Under the pieces are notes generated by a model. It searched no databases. It saw only the letters and a list, made by a program, of their open reading frames with translations, and was not told the DNA's origin. The position numbers were made by a program, and so were the translations under genes. From assembly GCF_910594005.1 (NCBI RefSeq), contig NC_057823.1, positions 55,302,015-55,366,014 of the forward strand: DNA of 64,000 nucleotides, given 5' to 3'. The first letter of the stretch is position 1. Every line of letters begins with the position of its first letter. Shown piece after piece: positions 22,166 through 34,855 of the stretch. The DNA is from Cervus elaphus (Eukaryota > Chordata > Mammalia > Artiodactyla > Cervidae).

Positions 22166-23699
22166 GCTGTTGACGACAAAAGATTTTCTACCTCCCTAGG
22201 AAAAGGGCAATGCAGAAAGTTCCATTTTGGGAAACAGACACACTTGAACATTTTGCTTTTGGCATCCTGTTACCTACCCACAGGGCACAGAGAGTTGGCT
22301 GCCTCAAGTCTCTGATGATTCTTCAGTTGCTTACCCTTTCATTTAGGAAGTGGGAGAGAAAAAGATGTTAAACATATTGACCACTTTTCCAGGAGCACTT
22401 TTCACAGAAACTGTTTTTCCTAGGGTATTGCTATCCTAAGAGATGTTCTGTTCTTTAATTTTCAAACTGGCAAAACCAGAGGAGTGTTCTGGACTGGTGC
22501 TTCCTCCTGTCCTCTGACATTAGGATCCCCTTTTCCCATCACACAGGCCTTGGCTTTGCCTCGCCTCGCCTCCCTTCCAGAGCGCTGTCCCTTTCTTATT
22601 CCTCCTGGCAGTAATTTGCAGCTTCACTGCACACCCACCATAGCTCTCATCGCCACAAGAAGCACTATTGCCCAGCGTCTAGTTGTTCTGCAACTGTTTA
22701 TAGGACCATCAAAACTTTTTTAAAGGAAAGAAGTCAGTCTGACAGGAGTTTAAGAGCTGGACATCGTGCTTTTCACCTCTAATAGCCAACTTCCAAATGT
22801 CTAGCATTTTCCTTTCTAGAAAATATTTTGGTGGGAGTTTGAGTGCCAACATTTTTATCACAGAACCAGAATGTTTGAAAAGACAGATTGCAAAAGGGAA
22901 TTCCTTTGGGGACAGTGCTGAATTTGTTGCTTTTTCTCTTGAAGTTTCTCTCAGGGCTTACTGTGTCTGTGGGGTATAAGACAGGGCCATACATAATGTC
23001 TGGCAGCTGCTGGTATTTTCCAAGTGGCCCGGTGCCAGGGAGAGGTTGCCAGGAGACAAATATATGCACCTTTCTTTGCAGAGCCTTTCCCCCCTCCTCT
23101 TTCTTCTCTATTTGGATCTCAGGTACAGAGAGAATGATTTAATCATTCTCCCCGATTTGTCATACGTGGTCATCCCAGCCCCTCCCGCCCTCCCTCCCTT
23201 CATGTGTTCGTTCATTCACTCATTCCCTTGGAATTCTTTTCCCGCCTCCTATTCCTGTCCTCCCTCACACTGTTCTAATGTATGTCTCTAAAGTGTACCC
23301 TTGGGCAGTTAGTCTCTTACCTACCCGTGTTTTAAGTTTTACCAAAGTTTCCTGTGTTCTTTTTCCTGCTGTGCTCCCTCAGTGTTGTGTTGGGAGCCGT
23401 TCATGGTCCTCTGTGTACTCACAGTGGCTTCTGTCTGCTGCATGCTCCGCAGTGTGTGACTGTGCGGAGATGCCCTCCACCTGTGCGTCCTCCCACTCCT
23501 CATCAACATTACCAGTACCACAGTGAACGTCTTCGTACAGGTCCCCTTGTGGAAGAATCTCCTTGGGGTTTACCCTCCGGGAGAGTTGCTGGTCAGTCAA
23601 CTCTCGTTGTTGTTGAGAGGGTCAGTTGTTGTGTACACGGGTCAGTACACACCCGTGTGTGTACTTGGTTTGAAGGAAGGCTCTCACCTTTGTGACCTA

Positions 23700-24720
23700 G
23701 AGTAGCCTGTTCACAGTTCCCCCAGCCCAATGTGACGATTTCCTCATTCCTGCCAGCTATTTTATATTCAGCTTTGTAATTTTTTTTGCCAATCTAATAG
23801 ATATAAAATGGTAGCTCATTGTTGTCTTAATTTGTACTTCTCTGATAATTGATGAGTTTACTGGGTGTCCTCTTCTGCTTTTTGCCTGTTTGTGTCCTTT
23901 GCCCATTTTTCTATTGCAGTTACCATTTTCTATTGATGATTTATAAAATGCCTTCTATATTCCAGATATTAATTCCTTGCTGTAGATTTTAAATATATCT
24001 TCGTATTTTGCCATCTGACATTTGATATTATGTGTGATATCTTCCCTTGAGTGTAAAGCTTTACTTTTTATAAATTCAATTTTTTTTTTTTTGCCTCTGG
24101 TTTGTGATTTTCAAGTTGTGTTTTGAAAAAGGCCTTCCTGACCATGTTGCAAAGATGTGCACTTACACCTACATTTTCTTTTATTGGCTTCGTGATTTTG
24201 TCTTTCAAAATCACTTAGGTTTCTAACCCAGTTGATATCTATTGTTGTATATGGTGTTTCATAAGGATTCAATTTTGTTTTAAAAAGCCAGTTTTCCCAA
24301 CAACATGTGTGAAGCTATCTGTTCTCTCCCTCTTTTACTTGTGATACCAGCTTTCTTGTGTATTATGTTTGCATATCTGAGCTCTGTCTCTGAGCTCTTT
24401 ATTTCCTTGGTCTGCTCTGTCTGTCCTTGTGCTAATACCTCTCTGGTTTTAATATGATGACTTTGAGGCAAGTCTTAATATCTGGTAGTTTAAGTCTCCT
24501 CTCTTTGCTTTTCAACGGTTTACTTAGCTGATTGTGGACCTTTATCCTTCTATATAAATTATAGCATAAATTTGATAATTTCCTCAAAAATTTGAGATTT
24601 TCATTTGGAATTGCATTGAAGTGTACAGGTTGATTGGCAGGAAATTGACACCTAAAAATAATATTAATAATGGTTTACTCCTCAATGTCGTTTCTTACAG
24701 TATGCTTTACAAGTAACAAA
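23700..24720 (-). repeat. Old L1, antisense (interrupted)
   Basis: Reversed L1 ORF2 wording runs in order: 'gatataaaatggtagctcattg', 'tgtcctttgcccatttttctattg', 'aggccttcctgaccatgttgcaaag', 'atatggtgtttcataaggattcaattttg' and 'tcatttggaattgcattgaag'. It appears to continue at 26115-26255 ('gacacttttatagtgctaagtc', 'gaatgtctttccctttattcacacc'). The younger L1 at 24725-26114 splits it. Confidence 0.7.
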
Positions 24721-24724
24721 TACT

Positions 24725-26114
24725 TTTTTAAATTGAAAAATTTTTTATTGAAGAATAGTTGATTTACATTACTATGTTAATTTCAGGTGTATAGCAAAGT
24801 GATTCAGTTTTATATATATGTATAAAAGTGATATATATATATAAGTGATATGTATATATATATATATACACACACACACAGTCTTTTTCAGATTCTTTAG
24901 GTTATAACTAAATACTGAATATAGTTCCCTGTGCTATACAGTAAATTCTTCTTGTTTATCTAGCCTGTATATAGTAGTATCTGTTAATCCCATACTCCTC
25001 TAATTTATCCCTTCTCCAGCTTTTCCCTTTGGTAACCGTAATTTTGTTTTCTATGTCTGTGAGTCTGTTTCTGTTTCGTAAATAAGTTCATTTGTATCAT
25101 TTTTTAGATTCCATATGTAAGTGATATCATGTAATATTTTTCTTTCTCTGGTTTATTTCACTTAGTATGATGTTCTGTAGGTCTATTCATGTTGCTGCAA
25201 GTGGCAGGATTTTTTAAATGGCCGAGTAATACTCCATTGTAAATATGTGCCACATCGTCTTCATCCATTCCTCTGTCAGTGGACATTCAGGTTGCTTCCA
25301 TGTCTTGGCTATTGTAAACAGTGCTACTGTGGGCATTGAGGTACATGTATCTTTCTGAATTAGAGTTTTTGTCTTTCCTGGATATATCCTCAGGAGTGGA
25401 ATTTCTGGATCATTTGATAACTCTATTTTTAGTTTTGTAAGGAACCTCCACGTATTCTCTGTAGTGGCTGCACCAATGTACATTCCCACCAACACTGTAG
25501 GAAGGCTCCCTTTTCTCCACACCCTCTCCAGCATTTATTATTTGTAGAGTCTTGATGATGGCCATTCTGACTGGTGTGAGGTGATACCTCATTGTAGTTT
25601 TGATTTGTATCTCTCTAATAATTAGTGATGTAGAGCATATTTTCACATACATCTTAGCCACCTGTATCTCTTCTTTGGAGAAATTATGTCTTCTTTGGAA
25701 AAATGTCTATTTAGGTCTTCTGTCTCTCCTCCTCCCCACGCCTATTTTTTTTTTTTTTGCTTTTGGGTTATATGAGCTGCTTGTGTATTTTGGAAATTTA
25801 GCCCTTGTAGGTCACATCATTGGCAAATATTTTCTTCTAGTCCATAGGTTGTCTTTTTGTTTTATCATTTCCTTGCTGTACAGAAGCTTGTGTGTTTGAT
25901 TAGGTCCCATTCATTTGTTTTTGTTTTCATTTCTTTTTTCTTGGGAGACTGACCTAAGAGAATATTGCTACAATTTATGTCAAAGAAGAATTTTACCTAT
26001 GTTCTCTTCTAGGAGTTTTATGGTGTCATGTCTTTATATTTAAGTCTTTAAGTAATTTTATTTCTGTGTATGGTGTGAGGGAGAGTTATAGCTGCATTGA
26101 TTTACATGCGGCTG
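24725..26114 (-). mobile_element. L1 3' half, antisense, nested in an older L1
   Basis: The element begins with a T-rich reversed tail, then the reversed 3' UTR ('tttatatatatgtataaaag', 'atatagttccctgtgctatacag'), then reversed ORF2 through 'gtgatacctcattgtagttttgatttg' to 'gatttacatgcggctg'. ORF2 fragments are open only in pieces (for example 25214-25534 on the - strand). I could not identify a clear target duplication. Confidence 0.8.
24812..24882. repeat. TA/CA-rich simple repeat within the L1 tail
   Basis: Alternating tatata runs ending in an ACACACAC stretch. It probably expanded from the L1 3' UTR sequence 'tatatatatgtata'. Confidence 0.8.
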
Positions 26115-27609
26115 AAAAAACTGACACTTTTATAGTGCTAAGTCACCTCCTTCAAGAGCTTTGAATGTCTTTCCCTTTATTCACACCTCTGTTAGCATTT
26201 TAGTTTTCTGCCTAGAAGTCTTCTGTATTCTTGGTTAAGCCCTACATACTAAATTCAAATCCCAATCTGCTTTTTTTGCCAGTTGTATGGGCCGCTCAAC
26301 CATGGATCCTGCTGCCATCAGGAACCTTACCTGGGTTTGTTCCTGGAATGTGAAGAATATGCAGCAGTGACACTGAGTTTTCTCTCTTTAGTCAAATTTG
26401 TAACCAGTAGTGAAGGGAAGGAAAAAACAGGATTAAGAATAGCAGACAAGAAGGAAGTCCTGTTTGTTGCTCCCTACGCTTCTTTACTGAGGAGGTGATC
26501 GCACCAGGGTCAGTCATCTGGACAGCAAATGACTGTCACTGATTTTCCCCTTTGTTATTACAAAGAACAAGAGTCTTCCCTGGGCAGGAATGTTGCCACC
26601 TTAATGCATATCTCCTGAGTCTGCATGTCCCGTCGCATCTTACGTTTGGTATAGTTGTGAAATTTACTCCCCAAAGGCTCTGTGAGAACTGGTTCATTCT
26701 CCTTTGAAGTGAGCCCAGGTCAGAAGCAGGAGGAGGCGCCAGGAAGGAACCTGTTCTCAGCCCCCTTCCTGTTGTCCTGTCGTTCCACTGGAGGGACAGT
26801 TGGAAAGCTGAGAACTTGTCACAGAGAGTACACATTCCAGTGCAAGAGATCCAGGGAAAGGCAGGCTGTTCTAGTGCGAGTTCGTCTTTACCAGCTTTGA
26901 AGTTTTAAATAATAAATGTCACTGCCTCCTTAGCTGTGGAAAGATGAGCTTGTTAGTGAAAATGTGCTCTCCCGCTGCTTTGCCAGCTGTTTGGAAGCCG
27001 ACAGACTGAGATAGAGAGGGCTGTCTCCTAGGCTTGGCTTCTAGTGACGTGTCCCTTAGTGTGTTAACTCAGATCCCATGGGCCAGTCGGGTGGTTTCAA
27101 AGGAATATGCCTGAGTTGCCCTAGGTATGCCTTCTTGTGCGCTTCTGACCCCAGCTGGCTTTTCAGGGGGACGTTGCAGCCGTGTTCTTGCTCCCCCTCC
27201 TGCGATGTGTTCCTGTGCTTTACCCTGAGCCTTTCACTAGACTTAACATCTGCACTTTTACAGATACACGAGTGTGCGGGCAAGTGCCCACAGCCAGGTG
27301 AGATGGGCTTCCAGCTAGGCTAGAAAGACTTTAAAAAGGACCCTCCCTCCTCCCCAGAAGAAGGAAATATAGTTCTTCCTCTTTTATTTCCTTGTTTTAA
27401 TCCCTTAATTCCTTCCAGTTTGTTTTTAACTTAATACTTTAACAAGAATCCTTTTTATCTGCATAATGCCTAAGAACCCACTTCAAGTTGCCAACCTGTC
27501 ATTCACACTAGAGGTGAAGGGAAGAGCAGTGATTAGAGAAAGCTTGCAAAGTTGGAATTAGGATCTGTAGGGTGTGGACATTGAATCTCTGAATCTCATT
27601 CCAAAGGTT

Positions 27610-28110
27610 TGACAGATTTGTATTTTTGCTTATTATGAAAATAATATGAACTCATTGCGGAACATTAAGGAAATATAGCATGGATTTTAAAAAATTCAAT
27701 AAGAATCATCTATAATTTCATCTCTAGAGATACTTCTTCCTTTTTCTTTTTTCATGATGTCTTATGTTTATTTTGCCAATGTCAGTATGTGTTTCTACTT
27801 AATTGACATTATACTGAACATACTTGTTGGTATTCTGCTTTTAAAAATTCACAAACTTTTTCTCAGATGATGAAAGTTGTTTATAAATATTATTTGTAAT
27901 GGTTGTTGCATGCTCTGTCATAAGAGTGCATCCTAATTTGTTGACTATTTCCTGTCATTGGTCTTGAATGTCCTTTCCAGAGTTCTGCTTTTGTGAATGA
28001 CTTCAGGGTGAGCATCCTTGTACATCCATCTTTATACACATTTCATGTAACTTCACATGAGAAAGTCCTAATGGGTGAAGTGGAAGAGCTGTTTCCTGGT
28101 GAATACAATT
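27610..28110 (-). repeat. Possible old L1 3' region, antisense
   Basis: AT-rich text with the order 'gaaaataatatgaactcattgcgg', 'aagaatcatctataatttcatctctagag' and 'gtcctaatgggtgaag', resembling the reversed end of L1ME-type elements. Poorly preserved; family uncertain. Confidence 0.4.
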
Positions 28111-28169
28111 CCTGGTGAACTGGGAGGGTACTGTATGAATGATGCAGATTATCCTGCAGGCCCACTGGC

Positions 28170-28335
28170 CATGAAACCGTGGGTCAGTGCTGGGCCTCTC
28201 TAAGCTTCTGTTTCCCTGTCTGTAAAATGAGGATAAATCACAACCCTACCTCATAACCTTGCTGTGAGCATAAAAGCCCAGCACAATATCTGGCCTATTA
28301 GTGAATAAGTGCCTAATTACTGTGGTTATTATCCT
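28170..28335 (+). repeat. MIR SINE fragment
   Basis: Sense MIR: 'gtcagtgctgggcctctctaagcttctgtttccctgtctgtaaaatgaggataaa', then 'tacctcataaccttgctgtgagca' and 'gaataagtgcctaattactg'. Confidence 0.75.
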
Positions 28336-30754
28336 TGTTGTTATCTGGTCATACCAATTACTCTCCCATATGAGGAAGAAAGAAGTCACTGGATTAGGGG
28401 AACCGCTTCTGGGCGGAGCAGGGGAAGAGAACAAAGGGCAGAAGCCAGCACGCCTGCTGCTGGGGGCTGGAGGCCACCCTGTGTTAATTCAGTGAACCCT
28501 CTGGATCCTCATGACTGCATTTCTCAAACTGGGGGGTGTACATTGCTGGCGACAGCCCAGATCATTTTGTATAGGACCAGACAAATGTTTCCAATTGCCT
28601 TTTAAATTATATATTTATTTAATGTGTATTGACTGGGGACCGGCCCACAAGTAAACATAACTTCTCCCTGCCCCACCCAGTTTTCTAAATGTTACTGCTT
28701 AGCACAGGTGTCATTTTTTCAGGAAAGGAACAGATTTTTGGATTTGTGGTGCTATTTAACTCTGCTCTGGTGGTCTGAAAGCAGCCATAGACAATATGGA
28801 AACGAAGGGGGTGGCATTATTTACAAAACAGGCAATGTTGAGTTTGGCCCATTAACTGCAAGTTTGTTAACTCAGCATGATACAAAGATAGGTTTTTAAA
28901 TATTCATCTCTTCAAAACAGCATGGGGTTATGGCAGCGAGCATGAATGTGGTGTGTGGATGGGTACCATTTGCGGAAATACTTTTCACAGCAAGCGAGTT
29001 ACAAGTGAGCAAACAGGCTTAAAGATGGCAAGGTACCAGAGCTGAGTCTGCCCAATTGCCAAGATCATTTCCCCTACCATTCTTGTTGTGCATGAGATCT
29101 TTGCTCTGCCCTGCCGTCTGTCATTATGTGGGCAACCCAGTGGGACTGGAAAGAGTTTCATCATCAACTTCCAATACCTAACCCACCCAGCAGTTTGCCA
29201 TTGAGGGGCCACCCCTTGTTCCTTCTTCGTGAGCCTCCTCCAGAGCCATCTGCTGCTCCTCACACGTCACATAGGATGCTGGGAGAACCAGAGTCACACA
29301 TTGCAGTGACTCAAGCTTCCCAGGTGCAGAGCTGTGACATGGCTCATTACTCTCCCACGGACTTTGACAACACAACCACAGCTGCTTTATATGTTGTTTC
29401 TGTTATGTACACTCATTTTCTCGGCTATTATTCAGATTAGACTCCATAATGGTGCTGGATCAAGGCACTTCTTGTTTCATAAGGATAAGATTGAGGACAA
29501 GGAGATAGATGGGAGGGGCATCATTACCTTTCTCTGTTTGCCCATTGCCCTGCCTCTGGTGTCTGCATTCCCTTCATCTCTCTGCCTCAGCTTCCATTGA
29601 TTGTAAAACAGAAAAAGAGATTGAGTCTTGAGGCTCGCAGGGGAAGAAGGTCTGATGGGACCACATGGGTCACTGTTTTTAAAATGTTCTGAAGTCTTCA
29701 GCCGTCACTAAAAAGCTAGCAGTCTCACGAAAGCAGTGAAGGACAAGAAAGCAGCTTTTCTTTTTTCTTTTGCTTCCGATTATCTTTGGCCTTTTGCTTT
29801 GAGGACACCCACAGTTGAGAGGCTGAAGACAGCCGTGAGTAGCCAGGATCCCTGTAGGATCAGAGCCATCCAGTGGCTGCCAGATCTCCACTGGTTGGTG
29901 GCTTATAAATAGAACATTTCCCCTCTTAAGCCTGAGAAGGATGGACGCATTAGTGGGGATGGTGGCCTGGCCTCCTATGTGCTGGCCCACAAGGGAGTCA
30001 GCTGAGTGCATCTTCCCCTCCAGCTTTCTCTCTACGCCTGCCAGCCAGAGTTGATAGAAGACAGGCGTGCATTCCCTTCCTGCTGCCCCCAGCCCCTCTT
30101 GGCCCTTTTTCTTTCCCTGTTTCCTCCATGGCAGATTTTTGTCACCATTACTTTCTTCTCCTGAGCCATGGTGGGATAAGATGGTCTCATGCTATCTCAT
30201 TGAAGTGCTGACCCTCTGCAGCCTGCTTTTCCTTGAGTTGTGAGCACGGCACAGCTGGTTGGTGTGGCCTGTGTAGAGTGGCAACGGCCCAGCATGAGCA
30301 CTGGGGGCCAGCAGGAGAGGAAGGAGAAGGAATGGATTGTTTCCTCCAAGATGCTATTCTCTGGGTTCCCAGCCCTTTGGTTTGGTGACACCCCATCCCC
30401 CATGGACATGGCTGACCCTGGTACTCCTCAGACTTGCCTGTATAGTCAGAAGACTTTCGGCTTGTCCTCAAATCCGTCCTCTCCTCAGCCAGCTTTTGAC
30501 TGACAAATGCAGCCAGTGCGTGACTTTGCTGTGGCCTGATATCCCCTTCCCCTCAGCCATATGGCTTCTGGACAGACAGCAGGCTGCCGCCTGGCAGGTG
30601 CCCACCACCCTTTGGCATCCCAGTTTGGGCTTCAACCACGGAACAGCAAGCAGGTCTGTGGCAACATCCTTAACTCTTAAAGCCCAGGGCAAGGGGCTGT
30701 GGAGACAGAGACTGATTTACCTCACTGGCTAAGAATGCAGGCTCTTGATCAATG

Positions 30755-30930
30755 ATATCATTAGTGATAAACATTATCATTAGCACATACTGTGTCCCAG
30801 GCAATGTGCTTAGTGTCTGACCTACATTATATTATTTGATCTTTGTAAGAACCCTGTGAAGCAGATGGTAGTATTGACCCCATTTACAGATGAGAAAACT
30901 GAGGCTTCATCCTAAGTGCAAACTTGTGGT
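30755..30930 (-). repeat. MIR SINE fragment
   Basis: Reverse MIR: 'tagcacatactgtgtcccaggcaatgtgctta', 'tttgatctttgtaagaaccctgtgaagcag' and 'catttacagatgagaaaactgaggc'. Confidence 0.8.
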
Positions 30931-31059
30931 TACTCAAGATCATTCCTTCCCACCCTAGTCAGTGTTTGCACCTGTCAGAGTGTGCACCTGTAATTCAGCA
31001 GGTGAGATTTACTGACAGATGTCAAATTCTGTTGCCCACGGAGTCGGGGGGGGGTGTTG

Positions 31060-31330
31060 GGTAGTGGTTGGGAATGTTGGCTCTGGAGTATTATTACACA
31101 TGTGTCTGGAATCCCAGCCTCATGGTTTATTGAATGTGTGACCATGGGGAATTAATTTCTCCAGACCTTAGTTTCTTTATCTGTAAAATGAGGATAGTCT
31201 TACTGTCTACGTCATTGGTTTTTTTGAGAGTATCAAATGAGAATAAACTGGAAATTCTTTAATCAGTGGTGCTTGGTATTCTAAGCAGTCATTAAATGTT
31301 GCTCTCTGCTGTTATTATCAATAACATCAT
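31060..31330 (+). repeat. MIR SINE, near full length
   Basis: Sense MIR from 'tagtggttgggaatgttggctctggag' through 'tctgtaaaatgaggatag' and a 'ggtgcttggtattctaagcag' tail. It is close to two reverse MIRs (30755 and 31345), so this short region holds three. Confidence 0.75.
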
Positions 31331-31344
31331 CATTAGCTGAAACC

Positions 31345-31545
31345 AGAGGCTATTTATATAAAGCCTGACACTGCATTGTTTCTTTCAGAGTTCCTCAGAG
31401 TGCCTTCACATGCATTGCTTTTTTTTTTTTTTTTTTTGATTTCTACTATGCTTGATCTTCAAGATGAGAAAAAGGGTCCGAGAGGTGAGGTATTCCCACA
31501 TCATACAATATCATGGTGACTCCAGGTGCAAATCTTAGGCCTCAG
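31345..31545 (-). repeat. MIR SINE fragment with T-run
   Basis: Degenerate reverse MIR ('gagttcctcagagtgccttcacatgcattg' then 'aagatgagaaaaagggtccgagaggtgagg') interrupted by a T-run at about 31420-31437. Confidence 0.45.
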
Positions 31546-32454
31546 ATTCTGAATGGCATCTCCTTCCCTGCCTTCTCCTGCCCTGGGGTTTGTTGTGTCT
31601 GAAAAATAGCTAAACCATTTCTAGGGCAGATAAGGTAGAGGACGCGTAGTCAGAGGCAGGGAAGGGATCTAGCTGGACAGAGGAGATTGGTTTTCCACTT
31701 GAAACACGTCCACCTTTGGAAAGCTGGCACTGATCTCTCTTGGTTGAGAAATCAGTGCACAGCCACCCAGGCCTCGAGGTAGAAAGGAATTGAGGCCACT
31801 GGACTGTAAGTCATTCTTGGGATGCCCAGAGTCCCAGGTAGGAGACAAATAGTTCTGATTAAGATGGTTCACATTACCAAGGCGTGTATGAAGCCTTCCT
31901 TCTTCGCAGCTGTCCTGATTAGGAATTTTAAGGCAGACTAGGAGACTGCAGATGTAAAAACCCAGAAGGAAACAGTCCTTCCTCCATCCTCCCACCCCAA
32001 GCTGGCCTGCAGCTCCCAGCCTGTACTGTGCAGGAACCCGACTGCTGCCACTTTGGCTGCCTCTGTCTGGCTGAGAACTGGGACATCTGAGACTGGCAGG
32101 TTTATTCCAAGCCAGGCAGGGTTGTCATCTCTTCTTCTGCTACCTGTTTTACTTGCTTTACTCTCCATCCTTCTCGGCTTATTTTTCTAAATGTGTGTCT
32201 CCAGAAACCATGAGAAAAGAAGTTCTTCCTGGCTAGGGAAGAAAATTCTGATTGGTGGTGTTCATGCACAGAGGCCAGGGGGTGAATGAGACCCCTATCC
32301 GTGCTGTCCTGTGCTTCCCCAGGAGACCCTGCACTCTGGAAGGTACCAGGGTTCAGTCAGCTGCTTCCCATTGAGGTTCCTGGAGTGTCGGAACTGCTTC
32401 ACCTATTGATTTCTTGGTGTCTCTGCTGGTGAAAATGTGGGTTGTAGTTGTTGC

Positions 32455-33480
32455 TTCCTTCAGGAGATGTGTATTGAAGCTATGGTAGTGAACAAGGCAG
32501 ATAAAGTCCCTGAATGAGAGCAGGGACACCAAACAGAAAGCCAGCAGACAAAGGGAGGCTTCCAGGTGGAGAGAAGGGCTATGAGGAAGTAAGAACAAAG
32601 GGATAGAGAGTTACAAGGGAAGGGTGGCTATTTTATATTTAATTTATTTTTTACTGAAGTATAGTTGATTTTACAATGTTGTGTTAGTTACTGTTGTACA
32701 GTAGAATGGCTCAGTTATACACCGATACACATTCTTTTTCATATTCTTTTCCAATTTGGTTTATCACAGGATACTTAATATAGTTCGCCGTGCTGCACTG
32801 CAGGACCTTGTTGTGTATCCATCCTATATGTAACAGTTTGCATCCACTCACCCCAAAATCCCAGTCCATCCCCCTCTTGATGGGTGGCTGTTTTAGATAC
32901 CAGGAACAGAGGAGGCCTCCTTGAAGAAATGACATTTAAGGAGAAACCTGAACAAACCTAGGGAGGGTGGCATGTCAGGAACTGGCAGAGAAACAAGCAT
33001 GTACAGAGGCCCCTGCAGCGGAGAAGCTGAACTAGCCATGTTCAAGGAGTATCAGGAAGGACCCTTGTGACTGGATTGGCAGAGACCAGAGGGAGAGTGT
33101 TTAGGTAGACTGAACCATGTGAGGCTGTGGTCAGGAGGTAGGATTGCATTCTAAGTGTCGTAAGAAGTCCCTGGCGGGTTGTGATCAGGCGAGTGACATG
33201 AGCCAATGTATATTTTTAAAAGATGACTCTGACCACTGGCAGAGAATACACTGTAGGGGGCAAAAGGAGAAACAGTTGAGAGGCTATGGGAACAGTCCAG
33301 GCAAAAGATGATGGTAGCTTGGACCAAAGTATTAGTAACAGAGATGATGAGAAGTAGCTGGATTCTAGGTTTAAGTTATTGCTGATGGGACTGGCTAACA
33401 GATTGGATGTGGGGTGTGAGAGATGGCAAGGAATCAAGGATGACTGTTGAAATAGGACAGCTTGCTGATAGAATGTGGTA
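32455..33480 (-). repeat. L2 LINE, antisense (interrupted by an L1 tail)
   Basis: Reversed L2 from its 3' end ('gaacaaggcagataaagtccctg') into the RT-domain part ('tgatcaggcgagtgacatgagcc', 'actctgaccactggcagagaatacactgtaggggg', 'caggcaaaagatgatggtagcttgg', 'ctaacagattggatgtgggg'). On the - strand, remnants of the L2 RT C-terminal wording can be read near 33216-33554. The element is split by the L1 tail at 32636-32881. Confidence 0.7.
32636..32881 (-). mobile_element. L1 3' end insertion (246 bp), antisense
   Basis: Reversed L1 3' UTR ('tttttactgaagtatagttg', 'tgcactgcaggaccttgttg'). It is flanked by 14-bp direct repeats gggtggctatttta (32622-32635) and gggtggctgtttta (32882-32895), with one mismatch. 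Inserted into the antisense L2. Confidence 0.87.
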
Positions 33481-34149
33481 CCCTCCCATCTTGTCCTTTC
33501 AGCCAGGTTGAAGGTGGTGCCTGGGCTGCTACAGATTAGGACAGTAGCTCCCAAATGTGTTGTTTGTCACCTTCATTATTTTTTAACATGTGTATATGCC
33601 CCCTGTAATATTATTTATGTACTGTTTTTTAAAATTAACTCGCTCTTCTTAAACTACATTTATTTTAAAAATGCATCATACTTTGTGAGATAAAACAATA
33701 AATTTCTAGTACTTATTAAAGTAAGTATGTAACAATTGCAAATATTTATTTGTGAACTACTTGGAATCATTTCATATACCCTGATGGCACAAGCCAACAT
33801 TACACTTTGAGGTACACAGCACTGGTGAATCTTTTTTATTGGATGAGGAATGTGGAATAGATATCACCCATTAACTAACAGTCAATAATCATTTGTAGTG
33901 GTCTTTAGTGATAATAATTTTAGTCCCTTGATGTACAGTACAGTGTTATCTATCCCACATGTGATTCTCACACCTGCTGAAGCATATCCTTTGGGAGGCA
34001 CCCAGAATCTGCATTGAGCAAGCATGCCCCTGAGTCTGTCCCCTAGGTTTGGGAGCTACTTCTGGAGTAGAAAGGGCAGAATCCAGAAAATAGGACTCCA
34101 GCCCTGGTCCTTCTCTGACTAACTGTGTGAACTTCAGCAGAGGAACAGG

Positions 34150-34370
34150 GAATAGAAGAGAATGATCTCTGGAGCCAGACCAAGTTAGAATCCTGGTTCC
34201 ACCACTCATGAACACCATAATCCTACAGAAGTTCCTTAATCTTGTTTGATCCAAGGTTTCTTGCCTGCAAAGCAGGGCTGGTGATAATGATAATGGTGAT
34301 GATATGGTGCAATAAGTGCCTACTCCAGAGCAATACCATGTGCGAAGTGTTACTACTGCCATCATCATTG
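34150..34370 (+). repeat. MIR SINE fragment
   Basis: Sense MIR: 'gatctctggagccagaccaagttagaatcctggttccaccactcatgaac' wording, then a degenerate 3' half with 'gcaataagtgcctactcc'. Confidence 0.7.
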
Positions 34371-34674
34371 TTGGTACCACTTAACATCGTGAGCCTGGCA
34401 TTTCTCATCATAAAAACTTAACAGATATATTGGAAAAGTCAAATAAACTATGAGGTATTAATTTATTCTATAAATAGTGTTGTATTATCCTTCATTATAC
34501 TTACTAGTGTGGAGACACAGCAAGATGTTTTTAGTAAGAATAGTAGCAATATGTACCCCCATGAGATTACAGTAAGGTTAACATGCACTTGGATGTGAAG
34601 AGTATTTCATCAACTGGAAAGTTTGATTCAAGTATTGTAGTGTAGTTACTATATCCTAATAATCATAGTACTGG

Positions 34675-34855
34675 TAATGACCATTTACCGAATACTAGCT
34701 AAGTCTCAGTTGCTGTGCATTTCATTTGACCTTCGTAGCATTAAGGTGAGTTACCATACCACACAGGTGAGGAAGGTGAAGCTTCTTGCCTAAGAGCATA
34801 ATGGCCAGAGGTGGCAGAGACAGGAGTCTAAGCCAGGTCTGTCTGGCCTTAAAAT
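34675..34855 (-). repeat. MIR SINE fragment
   Basis: Reverse MIR: 'accatttaccgaatactagct', 'catttgaccttcgtagcattaaggtgag', 'caggtgaggaaggtgaagcttcttgcctaagagc' and 'agaggtggcagagacagg'. Confidence 0.7.

Noticed and set aside
28985..29440. Overlapping 92-104 codon frames on both strands as a processed pseudogene
   Set aside because: No recognisable protein, A tail or target duplication; both-strand openness at this length is expected by chance.
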